Shown: one piece after another, positions 1 to 10,290 of the stretch | Layout: each line of letters begins with the position of its first letter | Position numbering within the stretch: position 1 is the stretch's first letter | NCBI GenBank assembly: GCA_008973525.1 | Contig: WACJ01000084.1 | Coordinates: 310,001 to 374,000 of the forward strand | DNA: 64,000 nt | From: Stenopsyche tienmushanensis | Taxonomy: Eukaryota > Arthropoda > Insecta > Trichoptera > Stenopsychidae | Direction: 5' to 3' | Translations under genes and position numbers: made by a program | The notes under the pieces: generated by a model | What the model was told of the DNA's origin: nothing | Databases searched by the model: none | What the model saw: the letters and a program-made list of their open reading frames with translations, nothing else

Positions 1-157
1 CTGGATGATTTCGCCTCCGGCCTGGGCGATGAGCTTCCTGTTGTTGAAGTAGCTGCGTATGAGGGCGACGATGTTCGGCTGAACTCCGTCTCTCCGCAGC
101 TTCAGCAGGATCATTGGCCACCAAGCATTGTCGAAAGCCCCCTGAAGAATCCATGAA
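1..157 (-). pseudogene. R1-clade LINE reverse transcriptase fragment
   Basis: Read on the minus strand from about 157 down to the window edge, one frame gives GAFDNAWWPMILLKLRRDG followed by a segment ending SYFNNRKLIAQAGGEIIQ. This is the start of the R1-clade non-LTR reverse transcriptase: the block after the first catalytic aspartate (usual form LDI-GAFDN-WW) and the following helices. The piece runs off the left edge, so its full extent is unknown. Upstream of GAFDN the usual LDI is not in frame (the frame reads WILQ), so the copy looks broken there. Codons are much more G+C-rich than the flanks, as expected for an inserted element. It covers a part of RT that the R1 copy at 53.5 kb has lost, but whether they are one family cannot be judged. 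Confidence 0.85.
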
Positions 158-3100
158 CACTTTACTTGTGGGATTGATTTAATTTGCCATGCGTTGAAAC
201 TGCGCGTAGTTATTTATTTTTAATTCTCAAATTTAAAAAAAATGTATTTACGACGAAGACATTACCTTCTCTTACATTCAATGAGTAGTAGCGATTGATA
301 TTGATTTTCTGCCCCCGCAATGTGTCATAGGCACATTGGCAAATGGAGGATCAAATAAGACCATAGAATCAAAAACCATGAAAATAATTATTTTAAGGCT
401 AGAAAAAATATGATTACAATCTATCGATTGATATTTTCTGAAGCATAGCAATGAATGGGATTATACATCACTTTTCACAATATTGCAAAATTGTATTTGA
501 ATTAACCATATAGAATAATTCTATCTTTGGGGCGATAATCTGATTTTTTGAAATGTTTCGACTATTTTAAAATATCCATCTTCAAGCCCGTCAATTTTGC
601 AATATCAATTTGAAGATTGATGTTTATAAAGCTCGCTTTCAACGATGTTATTGCGAAGAGCCCTATGAATTCTTGAAGTATAGATTCGCGAGCTTCTATA
701 AATAGAAGTCGACGCTTGTCAACTTGGAATAATTATAGCATCGTGGACGGAATCGCAAATGTGGTCTCTGGATTGATGGAGGTAACCGGTCGCCATATGT
801 GGTCGTAGCCGTCCATTTTCTGGAGGCATTCAACTTCGCGACTGGGAGCGTTTTGCAATTTAAATACCGAGAGTTCACAGCCCAGACTTATCTTATAATC
901 CAGGATGCGAGTTGTTCGCGTTTTTTTTTACAGAAAAAAATGGTTTTAAATAAATCCGACAGTGAGGTCAGATACATATAAAAATATTTTAATCGCGAAA
1001 GTCGATGAGAAGACTTCAGGCAGCAAATCATGCTCTGCAGATAACCCCATGGGAGATTATTGCTATGGTAAAATGTTTGAATAAATATTTGTTTTTTGAA
1101 GAAATGTTTGATCGTATAACATCAATCAAGCAATTCATATAATCACACATTATTTTTATTTTGAATATTGAAAGCTTACATATTGTCCAAATAAACTATA
1201 TAATCATTGATTCCAAATAGACGCATATTATTTTCAAAAGAAATTCTTTAAAGATATTCGTGTAATCGTTTCTTTTTCACGAAATTTTAATTTCAACAAA
1301 ACAAGATAACTATGATGCAACAAAAATGTGCGACAGGACAAATTGTTTTTGTCTCTTGTTATAAATGGACGCATTGCACTTGCAATTTTGGAAAAATTGA
1401 CCACATTTCCTACAAATTACTTGGCCTTAAATGCTTTTTTACCACCAGAAAAACGTATTGCGTCGTTGAAAATCGTCTAGCGACTCATAATCGAAGTCTT
1501 CTTGTCATTTAGACGCAATGCAATTTTCAAGCGTCAATGTTTATCGATTTCACAACTTGTTCCATATAACGTCTCCGATGCTCATTATTCGGCAATACGG
1601 AGACGACGTTCATTAGGTCGTACAATTTTTTGATTGATTTATGGCGTTGTATTGCGAAGCGCCGCATATAGCAACGTCATTTTTCGTCGTACGTAGGCCG
1701 ACAGGCAGACAGATAGAGGATTTGATCGATTTTTATCTAACTGCGTATTATGTTACGGGCATTTTCATATATTTCGATAGTTAATAATAGATTGACGGAG
1801 TCGTAATAATTTTTTTTTTATCTCTGTCGGAGTAAGCCCCCTGCACCAATTCGATCTGATTCGATTATCTATCCTTTTGTTAGCGGATGAATAATTTTCT
1901 TTTTTCGGAAGCGTATCATATGATCATTTGAAAACGATCAAATGGATATATCGAACGTTGAGAATTGTCGCTAGGCCGTCGAAGTACAAGGTTCTTCAAA
2001 CTAGCAGTTTTGCCAATTTAAATATGGTGGTCAACATTGTATCAAAACGAAATAAACATTATTTTTGCATTTTTACCGATCATGTTGACCGTATTGCACG
2101 TGATTGCACTAGAAACTCAATCATCGTGGGTTCAAATCTATACGACTAAAAATATCACGTTGCATCCCTCTCGTTCAAGGTATGAGTTGACAATCCCGCA
2201 TACAAAGTGTTAACCTAGCATACGATTATTTAGATGGGGATTTTAGACAATTGCATCTGAATTTAAGTTTTCAGATTTATGAAATTTGTTTTGTTTGAAA
2301 CAGAAGATTTGTTTGTACTGTAACATTTTTTCCACAATCTGAACGCGAACCTTTATAATAAGAGTCTATATACGAAATTAGTAAGCAGGTCTAATGTCAC
2401 ACAATGATCAGGATAATTCAAATACGATGTTTTAATAATCCTCAGTATTTAAAATTTGTAGGATTATATGTATTTTATTAATTACTGGCGAATACCCTGG
2501 CATGCGTTGCAAAGCTCTCGTTTCGAAGACCGACTTAATCACCGTATTGCGCCCGCATCCTTTCTCTTCCCGTCCCCGCAGCCCAAATTTCATTTGATCA
2601 GACCTATATGCGCCAACATGGTGTATTCATACAATATTCCCGCAAGTGTTATTGTAATCGGATGAACGGTATGGCATCGCATTACACACGAACAAACAAA
2701 GATTAATTTTTATAAATAAGATTGAGGCCTAAAATTCTATTATAAATTGGGTTTTTGCACTCTTTCTATAACGAACTATTGTCGATGACATTGGCGGTTT
2801 GAACCCAAGACTTGTTAACTTATATCACCAGTTAAATCGTGGTACTATATACGAATAATCAATGTATCCGAATGGATTTCCAAATTATGCTGTTGTAGAC
2901 AACGGGAATATCCGATATCAGCTCTTTCCAGAATCCTAAGTCTCATCTGCGGAGACATTGAATCTGTTGCGATGGGCTCTACATTGAATGTGAATTGATA
3001 TGTTTATATTTTAGTAGTTTGAGTGCTAAGCCAAATTTCACAAATTCTTATCAAAAATGCGATGCATAAAAACGACAAACCATACCAGACAAATTTGGTG

Positions 3101-4132
3101 ATAAATATAATATTCATAAAATATAAACGAGTTTTATTTATTAATACTTCACACCAAATATATATGCAGACACAACGCAAAATGTGCCATCGCATTATTT
3201 TCTGTCTGTAGTTCAACGTCTATACATCGCTATACCGCATTTTTGGCGAAAATTTCTTTGCAAAGATTTAACACTGCACTCAAATGGTTTTTATATTCCC
3301 TATGTTTACATAATGATGTTTATATGATTCTTCGCATCATTCAGTTTGTTTTTTAGAAATAAGAAGGAAAAGGAGGTTATTGATAAAATATATTTTGAAT
3401 GAAAACAGTTGCTTTTGACATGATCAACAGCTTCATTTAATTTCTGATTTTTTCATCGTAATTTCATATTGGTAATATTTTTGTGCCAAAGTTATAGCTA
3501 TTGTAAAATGTCAAAAACTGTGACAAAAAAAACTTTCGTGTCCGTGGCGACTTCTCGAGTCCTCATTCCGTTGCCTCTGTCGTTGCGACAGTCCCCGACT
3601 GTCGCCTTATTCGGTCGCGGAGTTCGCACCGGGGGAGTCATTTGGAGCGTCGGGGCTCTCTGTATTAATATGTTTGATGATCGATTTCAAGCATATTGTT
3701 TATGTTGAAGAAATTACCGAGTATTTTTTGATATCGATAGTGTTTATTTATTTAATTCGTTCGTCGCCGCGTTCACCGGATATGCGCGTCTTCGAAGTCG
3801 CGAGTCTCCGAAAAGCGAATCCAGCGTCTCATTATTACGTATTTCTACAACGATTTGTAAATGTTATCTTTACGAACGTCTTTCTATAATGTCTTCCGGA
3901 TGACAACTGTCTAAATATTTTTGAGATCGCCCTAGAAACTTGTATTCTTATCCTTGTCTATTCGCACTTGCTTATCTTTACTTTTTGTTAATTTGACTAA
4001 TGATAGAGTCAAGCTTATCGATCTAAGATAAAACAACACCTGACAGAAGATGCGCCACATATCGTCGTCTGTGTTTTATCCCGTGTGTTATAATATCGCA
4101 TCGCTATTCCTTCTGTTTACGCTCCGACTATC
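158..4132. other. Gene-poor A+T-rich stretch
   Basis: No open frame here resembles a known protein. Slightly more G+C-rich islands lie near 690-870, 1370-1700, 2490-2610 and 3540-3850. They have short open frames with no recognisable domain. Around 4033-4082 there is an imperfect inverted repeat in which GATAAAACA and a following ACAGAAGATG pair, across a bulge, with CGTCGTCTGTGTTTTATC. It could be upstream intergenic DNA of REPTOR-BP or remnants of old elements. Confidence 0.5.
2766..2830 (-). repeat. tRNA-like (SINE head?) fragment
   Basis: On the minus strand there is a good pol III B-box-like string, GGGTTCAAACC (about 2796-2806), preceded by AAGTTAACAAGTCTT. A similar but weaker string, GTGGGTTCAAATC preceded by GAAACTCAATCATC, lies on the plus strand at about 2112-2138. 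The latter matches the head of the SINE at 18.2 kb closely around the B box. No tRNA cloverleaf can be built for either, so these are at best decayed tRNA-derived SINE heads. Confidence 0.25.
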
Positions 4133-4221
4133 GAATTCGGGCCCCGCACGGATAAGTGGCGGACAAGCAAATATAGCATCTAAGACTATGAAGGTTTTAA
4201 ATTAGCTCACTACTCAAAAGA
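4133..4221 (-). mobile_element. piggyBac-like element, left-end type (minus)
   Basis: The reverse complement of this stretch matches the sequence beginning at 14766 over roughly 80 bp. Shared landmarks are GAGTAGTGAGCTA, then TTTAAAA, then TAGATGCTATATTTG, then CACTTATC-type sequence. At 14.76 kb the same end starts immediately after TTAA with CCCTTTGAGTAGTGAGC. Here the outermost bases are altered (CTTTTGAG preceded by GTTT), so the TTAA itself is lost. It is a fragment of the same dispersed family; no transposase is seen. Confidence 0.6.
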
Positions 4222-4242
4222 AACATTTCGCCCACAACGTCT

Positions 4243-4303
4243 GTGTCTCTCCGAGCTCAACGTACAAGAGTGCTCTTTCTGAATCACTGGAATTCGTTTG
4301 TTT
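4243..4303 (+). mobile_element. piggyBac-like element, right-end type (fragment)
   Basis: The segment runs from TCTCTCCGAGCTCAACGTAC to GAATCACTGGAATTCG. It matches the right-end sequence of the element at 16.84-16.93 kb and the inverted copy at 54.67-54.79 kb. Here the match stops at GGAATTCG, so the terminal 30-odd bases and the TTAA are missing. It lies about 20 bp beyond a left-end-type fragment, giving an end-to-end arrangement of two partial copies. Confidence 0.6.
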
Positions 4304-5224
4304 TGGAAATAAGATACAAGCATCATCCTTATCGCCCCAAGTTTCAAAAATTAAAGTTTTTTTTTAAAATATCAATATTTTTCAGGCGTGGATAATCCGC
4401 ACCTGGATAATCGAGTGTATACTCTATCATTGGGACGTCAAATTGTACTACATAATTATAATTTTTTCAATCGTTTTCGAAAAATTCCATCTAACATCTA
4501 GAAATTTGATAGATAGCTCAGGATCGATTAGAATTTATATTTCTTTCTATTTGCTTAGGTGTAAGGATGCCATCTGCTGTTTGGATTCCCGTTATGCGTG
4601 TTTAGCCCTTTGGTTTGTCAAATGTGAGCAGTTTTCCTATTTCGCAAGCGTTATCTGTTTGTGAAGATTTGCTAACCGGCGGCTCTCTGCGATTTCGTGC
4701 GCGCTTTTTGTGCGTCGCTGCGACTTGAATTTAGCGCTCGTCTACGTCGTTTCGTACAAATTTGCGTCGATCGGGACGTGCCTACTTTGCAGTGCGTATT
4801 TTTGTTTGGAGCTTTCGCGGAGTGCACGACGAGGTTATTGCGTTTCTCCCAAAGATGAGTCCGGAGGTCTGTTCGAGTCCTCGAAGCTGCGACGCAAAAC
4901 CTCGCGCTGCGCAGTACTGCGTGACCCAAAACTGCATTCGCTCCTTGCATTGCGCACGCTGCGAGATCGATATCGCCACCGCCCGAGCCCCGTCCCGTCC
5001 CGGGATGCACATGCACCCATACACGCTCGTGCACTTTATCTGCCAACAATGCATGGATGGACGATCGAAGCCGATTTATTCTCGTATTCGTCAAATTCGA
5101 ACGCAACGCCAAATTTTAATCTATGTTTGATCCGCAGACGTCGAAGTGGGAAATCTCGAATTTTCAACCTTTCGAAAGACCATGATAATTTTAAAACTAC
5201 TCATGGTCATTTCAAAAGACTTAA

Positions 5225-5629
5225 ATGCGATATTTCGTTCTGGGTCTAATGGTGCATCCCCGACTTGTGAACGCTCGACGTTCTCGAATCGATGTCGATG
5301 ATAAGTTCGTTTGTTTGCCGGTGGATTGTCAATTATGGTTGATTGGATTCCGATCGGAATATTTATGGCGTTTCTGGACTTATAAAAGATGCTGGATGGG
5401 CGCGTATTTAGGTAGTAAAATGTTGCGGAGGAACGCGTCGGTTAGATTTTGTGTCCGCGGTGTACTAGCGGAGTACCTGGTCGGGTTTGCGACACGCACG
5501 TGCGTCGTCCCGCTCGCGCGCGCGGAGCGAAGCGGCGCGCGAGCGGGACGGCGGACGCCGGGCGGGGCGAGCCGTGCGAACGGCCGTCGGCGCGCGGCGT
5601 GCGCCACTCCGCCGCAGAACGCCATCACG
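5225..5629 (+). other. Candidate first exon of REPTOR-BP (5' UTR or N-terminus)
   Basis: A strong splice donor, ACG|GTGAGTAC, lies at 5629/5630. It is in phase 0 with an open frame of 135 codons from the ATG at 5225, and the first clear REPTOR-BP coding exon also starts in phase 0 at 6994. Two readings are possible. In one, some of this frame is translated as an N-terminal extension, with in-frame ATGs near 5225, 5252, 5396 and 5420. In the other, the exon is mostly untranslated and translation starts at its last codon, ACG, in the context GCCATCACGG. Family members usually have a short N-terminus before the GKRGRKP segment, which favours a short form. The sequence before the donor has no recognisable similarity and the 5' end of the exon is not defined. 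Confidence 0.35.
5506..5550 (+). repeat. Perfect 16-bp G+C-rich inverted repeat
   Basis: Left arm 5506-5521 (CGTCCCGCTCGCGCGC) is the exact reverse complement of 5535-5550, with a 13-base spacer. In RNA this would be a very stable hairpin about 80 nt before the donor at 5630. If the exon assignment is right, it sits in the 5' leader of REPTOR-BP mRNA. Confidence 0.85.
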
Positions 5630-6993
5630 GTGAGTACTGTCCGATGTGCGCTCTCTTCCGATTCGAACTCGATTTTTGAATTCGCTCTCTACGCCGGTCT
5701 CCTTCGATCTCCGGGCGGACTTAGCGCGCGGGCCGCTTCCTCGTCCGGCAGTCGCCCCTCGAGCGAGAGCGGTCGCATCCGAGCGCGTTTTCATTGACGA
5801 ACGACGCGCAGAACGTTCGCGCGCGTACGTGCGGACGCACCGTTACTACGCAGTAGCGGCGCTGCGGCCGCGTCCTTCCCGATTGTCTTTTCATAAATGA
5901 AAAACGAGCGGCCGTCGCACCGTCTCTCCCTCGATCGCGCCGTCTCTCCCTCGGTCGCGCCGTCTCTCCCTCGGTGGCGCCGTTCTCTCCCTCGTCCGTC
6001 GCTCGTCGGACGTGCGTCGGCGCCGACGTCGCACTTTTGAAAATCGGCACGGAGAAAGCGCCGGTCGCCTCGTGCGTTCGTCCGGCTCTTCCGTCGCGCG
6101 TCGCGGACTTCCGCCAGCCGGCGAATTGCGTCGTCGTGCGAGAGCGACGCTCGTCTTCGCTAAAATCTGTTGCTAACTGCGCCGTGTTGTTTTATGTTAA
6201 TACGTACGTATAGCGGTATTATGCGTTTTACCGTCGCACGGTCTACGCCGCGCGATCTGCCGCTGTGTGAGTGGCTTCAAAATAGACGATCTCAACCGCC
6301 GGTCTGCGGACGATCCCCGCCTACTTTTCCCTATTTTGGACGATTCAGTTCGAAGCTCGAGACGGTCGGGCGCGCCGCGGATCCGCCCTTCGACCCCCCG
6401 CTCGCGTCTCCTGCATCCGTCCATCGATTGCACGTCGTCCGGTGCATCCGCTTTCCGGAATCGCATGCGCACTGCACTCGAAGGGTCAACGCTTCCGGTC
6501 CGCCCGGGACTGCGCGATTGCATCCTGCATCGATTTTATGACACCCGACCATACTTGACGCGATAAATTGACTTCCTCAGATAAATGCATATGTTAAATG
6601 TGCCAATTGCGAAAAGAATGCGGTTGACCGACGTCAATAATAAATAGGATCCACATCGTCTCGACATGAATTTTTCTCATATAAACTTTGTAAAAATCTC
6701 ATCCAAATCGATAAAGTATTGCTGCATCCAATGCAACGCAAATGTGCCATATATAGATGCAATCTCGATCACCTCGTCCAGGGTTGAGACCTTCAGAATA
6801 AGGCAATCGTTGAAATGCGCATTAAGGCATTCAATCTTCGCACATAAGAAAAAACACAATAAAAAAGTAGCACACACATCGATTCCATACGACTGATGCA
6901 TTAACAAACATATCTCCGATTAAAAGCTCGCTTATCATGCAATCATCATATTTTTTCAACGATAATAACAAGATCCGTTTTTTTATTTTCCAG
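5630..6993 (+). other. Candidate intron 1 of REPTOR-BP
   Basis: The proposed intron runs from the donor GTGAGTAC at 5630 to the acceptor TTTTATTTTCCAG ending at 6993. The acceptor is well supported because the next exon encodes conserved protein. The donor is the best-looking one in the G+C-rich block, but others cannot be excluded. The first half is G+C-rich with a minisatellite and the last 400 bp are ordinary A+T-rich sequence. Confidence 0.4.
5920..5999. repeat. 20-bp minisatellite, four units
   Basis: Four consecutive units of the form CGTCTCTCCCTCGGTCGCGC start near 5921, 5941, 5961 and 5981. The first carries CTCGAT, the third CTCGGTGG, and the last is degenerate. It is a pyrimidine-rich direct repeat inside the G+C-rich block, within the proposed intron 1. 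Confidence 0.9.
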
Positions 6994-7475
6994 GAAGAGC
7001 CTCGCGGTGAAGCCCGCAAAGAAGGGGGCAAGAGGGGCCGAAAGCCAAACAGGAAGGTAGCCCCGGATAGGGTAGATATGAAGGCTAAGCTCGGTGAGTT
7101 TAATTATTACCAATTTTACATCTACATACATACATTCGAGAATTGTTGATATATTTTGTAACTTTTTACATTTCAGAACGCAGCAGGCAGAGTGCGCGGG
7201 AGTGTCGCGCGAGAAAAAAGCTTCGATATCAATACCTAGAAGAACTGGTCACCGATCGAGAGAAAGCTGTGTTCGCCCTTAGAAAAGAATTCGAAAAGGT
7301 TTGCATTTTATACGCGTCGATACTTACAGATTTAAGCAAAATCGATCGACTTCGGAATTATAAAGTGGGCTTTATTTTTCAGTATCAGACGCTGGCCCGA
7401 CAGCTCGACGAGGGGAGGGTGCCCGAAGATATTCAGAACCTGTTGGAGGAAATGGGTGTGTTGAAAAAAGAATAA
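6994..7475 (+). CDS. REPTOR-BP: REPTOR-BP / CREBL2-family bZIP transcription factor (three exons)
   Basis: Exons are 6994-7093, 7177-7298 and 7383-7475, with stop TAA at 7473-7475. The 83- and 84-bp introns have GT...AG ends (GTGAGT...TTTCAG and GTTTGC...TTTCAG). They join in frame into 104 residues plus an upstream initiator. Exon 1 carries the basic GKRGRKP segment and VDMKAKL. Exon 2 carries the family-diagnostic basic region RSRQSARECRARKKLR and RYQYLEELVTDREKAV, where the usual bZIP asparagine is serine. Exon 3 ends LLEEMGVLKKE, like the fly tail I recall. In Drosophila, REPTOR-BP pairs with REPTOR (CREBRF) in the nucleus to drive genes induced when TORC1 is inhibited; mammalian CREBL2 is the orthologue. 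The leucine zipper is short. The start codon is not in these exons, since the only internal ATG is at VDM. It should be upstream, probably across an intron. Confidence 0.93.
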
Positions 7476-7860
7476 ATGTCTTTGCATAGCTTTAGAGTGG
7501 ATTTATACTTTTTTTATTTGAAAAGGAAAACGATATCGAGAACAGCAGATTTTTAGCCGACGTTCTTACCGATTGAACGTTCGGCTGGACTTCTGATCCA
7601 TCGTCAGTTCAAAGGAGCAGATTATAAATTTCATTTTGTTATGTTTGTTGCGATTCACTCTGAAGATCTGTAATCTTATTTGTTTTCATCGATATTATAT
7701 AACTTTTATAAAGTGACCTTCTCGTTGATAAATAAGTTTAAATAAGTTTCATAGTATATTTTTATGTTATTATTCATACAGTGATATTTTAAGTTATGTA
7801 ACATTTTTATGTTAAATATATTGAAAAATATTTTATTTAATATTTTCTTTTATTTCTGAG
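7476..7860 (+). other. Probable 3' UTR of REPTOR-BP with stem-loop
   Basis: An AATAAA string overlaps the stop codon (7471-7476), but it is too close to be the sole poly(A) signal. No other canonical AATAAA was seen within several hundred bases, so the transcript end is unknown. At 7555-7586 there is a stem-loop: AGCCGACGTTC pairs with GAACGTTCGGCT with one bulged base and a 9-base loop. Its G+C content stands out from the A+T-rich surroundings. Confidence 0.45.
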
Positions 7861-10290
7861 GTTTTTTTTTTATTTTTTTATAAAATTTAATGCTCAAAGC
7901 GGGGAAGGTATTTTTTTTTAACGCGATTGATTTTTATAAATTCACCTTGTGTATGTAACGTTAATTCTTGAATTTTGGTAAGTTTGATGTGTTAAAATGT
8001 GACTTATTGATTTGTAAGCGCGTAGTATCTGGTCAAGTCTTCAATGAATCAGAAGACGCGTTGAAAATTTAAATCATTAATTTATCAAATGGAGATTTCA
8101 ATTAGTTGTGAGGCAGAAATATTTTTAACAACAACAAAATAATATTGTATTTATATTTTAAACATTTCTTTGAAATTCACACACAGACAACTTCAACAGC
8201 AATTCAAATGAGCTTTGAATTTTGATGCTTCAACACAATACTTTTAAGCTTTCTGAATATTTCTAAAACACGTATACAAAAAAATGTCACTTTTTAATTA
8301 AAGCTAGTTTTCAATAGTATTTTCAACAAGTACATTCAGCAGCATTTCATTCAGGTGATTCTGTAACATTTCATATAGTCATTTATTCATATAAAATACA
8401 TTGTCTTGTCTGATCATAGAAACATTACTACATTTGAAAATATTTCTAAATTATATTTTATACAACAGTTTTGCACTTTAATATTAATTGACAGTCTATA
8501 AAGCGTTGCAGTTTATAGTATATTTTTTATTGATTTTATTATTTACATGGCATTGACGACGACGCATTGCGCACATATATATTGAAAGTCTTCAAGAATT
8601 AACAATACATTTTATTTTTATAGTTGCTTTCTTGATTATTCAATGTTTTTGAAAAATATGATTTGTTTGAACGATGCTTGAATTTATTCAAAACTTAGAT
8701 TAATTCTTATTGTTTGTTAAAATTCTTTTAACACATCTTTGAGCTGGTGTAATCCGCGCTCGGTGTGAATTAATGGAAAACACTATTTCAGATAGATTGC
8801 TGTAAATTTGCTGTAATAATTTAATCCTTTTATTGAGTAGCAGATTTTTTTGAATTTCATTGCAGGTTTGTTATCCAAAAGCTGGTTTATTAAATTATTT
8901 ATTACTCGTTATCTGTGAATTTTGAATTACTATTGACAATAGTGCCAATAATATCATTTTCAGCATAATAGAAAAAAAGTGCAGAGAAATAAATTCATTT
9001 ATCTAACATATTAAGAAAAAAAACTTAAGAATTTTATGCATCATACCTTGACTACAAATTTGCCGAATTCGAAACCACGTATAACGAGAAATTCCTTTGA
9101 AAATTGAATATGCAGCTTTTGAATATCTCGCTTAATGCATATATCATTTGCATAGGCTAATGTAGATATTTTATCGAAAGCTTTTTTGTATAATTTATTC
9201 AATTCCTATGAACACTCATGGGATCAAAAAAGTAGTAAATTCTCACTTTCAAAATGATTGGGGAATCTAGAATAATTAGCATAATAGGAGATGAAACAAT
9301 ATTCATTCTCATTAGGTTTACTTTCAAAATAAAGTTTGATTATAGATTCAAATTAAGCGATGTATTTTTATAATAAAAGATATGTAATGTTGAGAATTTT
9401 TCACTCATAATTTATTAAACATAACTGCGTGTATCAGCAATAATAATGATCATTTTAATTTTTTAAGCCTCCGATATAATTGAAATTATCATTTGATTAT
9501 CCTCTTGATATTTTGTCTACTACAGTGAGTGAAAGGCTGCTGTTGCTTTTGAAAAACCTTTTTCCGGCTTACTTATTCTTGTTATTCTTGAAATATGGAA
9601 TTCTATAAACAATCAATTGATTTATTATAATTTTTGTATTGAACGGAGGTATTTAATAATATTTGTTGATTTTATGATTTTTGGAAAGCTTTTTTATAGC
9701 TGGTTTAGGCTAGTAATTTTGCAGTGCGCTCGAATATACTATAAAAAGCCTACATTTACTGTTTTTTGTTGGAAAAATAACAGCGAAGCACATCACTATT
9801 TCAGCACACAAATTAACAATCTTGTTTTACTCCTAACCAGTTGTGATATTTGCTTGCCAATTTTTATACTTAAGTTTAGTATTAGAGCATATTTTATCGA
9901 CATTGGGTATAATCTCTCTATTTGATGAAAGAGGTCTTAATGAACCTTCTATGTATTTATGTAAATAACTCATTAAATTCTTGATATGCCCAATTGAAAA
10001 ATTCTTGAAAACAAAAAAATTAAAATTATATATTTTCATTTTTATATAAAGCTTGATTCATTGAAGTACTATAACAACCTACCAAAAACCACCTCATGTA
10101 AATATTTTAATCTTAAGAATTGTCTATTTTTTTAACGTTTTTAAAAAAAAACACTGAGAAAATGTAACTTACTACTTCTTAGGAACACGTTAAAGTATTT
10201 TTTTGTTTAAATCAAATTATCTAATACGCTCTATATCATATTTCTATAGAAGATTCGCTCAATTTTCTATACATTTTAATCACCTAATTA
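7861..10290. other. A+T-rich noncoding stretch
   Basis: No coding region, RNA gene or transposon end is recognisable here. Open frames are short, and homopolymer A and T runs are frequent. It is probably intergenic, or 3' flank of REPTOR-BP. Confidence 0.5.

Larger units (their letters stand above)
4680..6560 (+). promoter_or_regulatory. G+C/CpG-rich block: promoter and 5' region of REPTOR-BP
   Basis: Base composition changes abruptly here from A+T-rich to G+C-rich with very frequent CpG, the richest part being about 5440-6140 and 6290-6520. Long overlapping open frames in all phases are what such composition produces, and none resembles a known protein. The block ends about 430 bp before the first recognisable REPTOR-BP coding exon on the plus strand. 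I infer that it contains the promoter, the 5' UTR or first exon, and part of intron 1. No TATA box or initiator is assigned. Confidence 0.55.

Noticed and set aside
4855..4866. ATG AGT CCG GAG followed by GTCTGT as a short REPTOR-BP first exon
   Set aside because: Phase and length would fit, but GTCTGT is a poor donor compared with GTGAGT at 5630.
4672..6566. Many long overlapping open frames on both strands in the CpG-rich block
   Set aside because: G+C-rich sequence has few stop codons, so long frames arise by chance. None shows a recognisable domain and they overlap in conflicting phases. Only the one in phase with the 5630 donor is kept as a candidate exon.
6666..6690. ATG at 6666 running to GTAAAA as the REPTOR-BP start exon
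   Set aside because: The donor context TTT|GTAAAA is weak and the encoded peptide is not basic or acidic as expected. It is kept only as a remote alternative.
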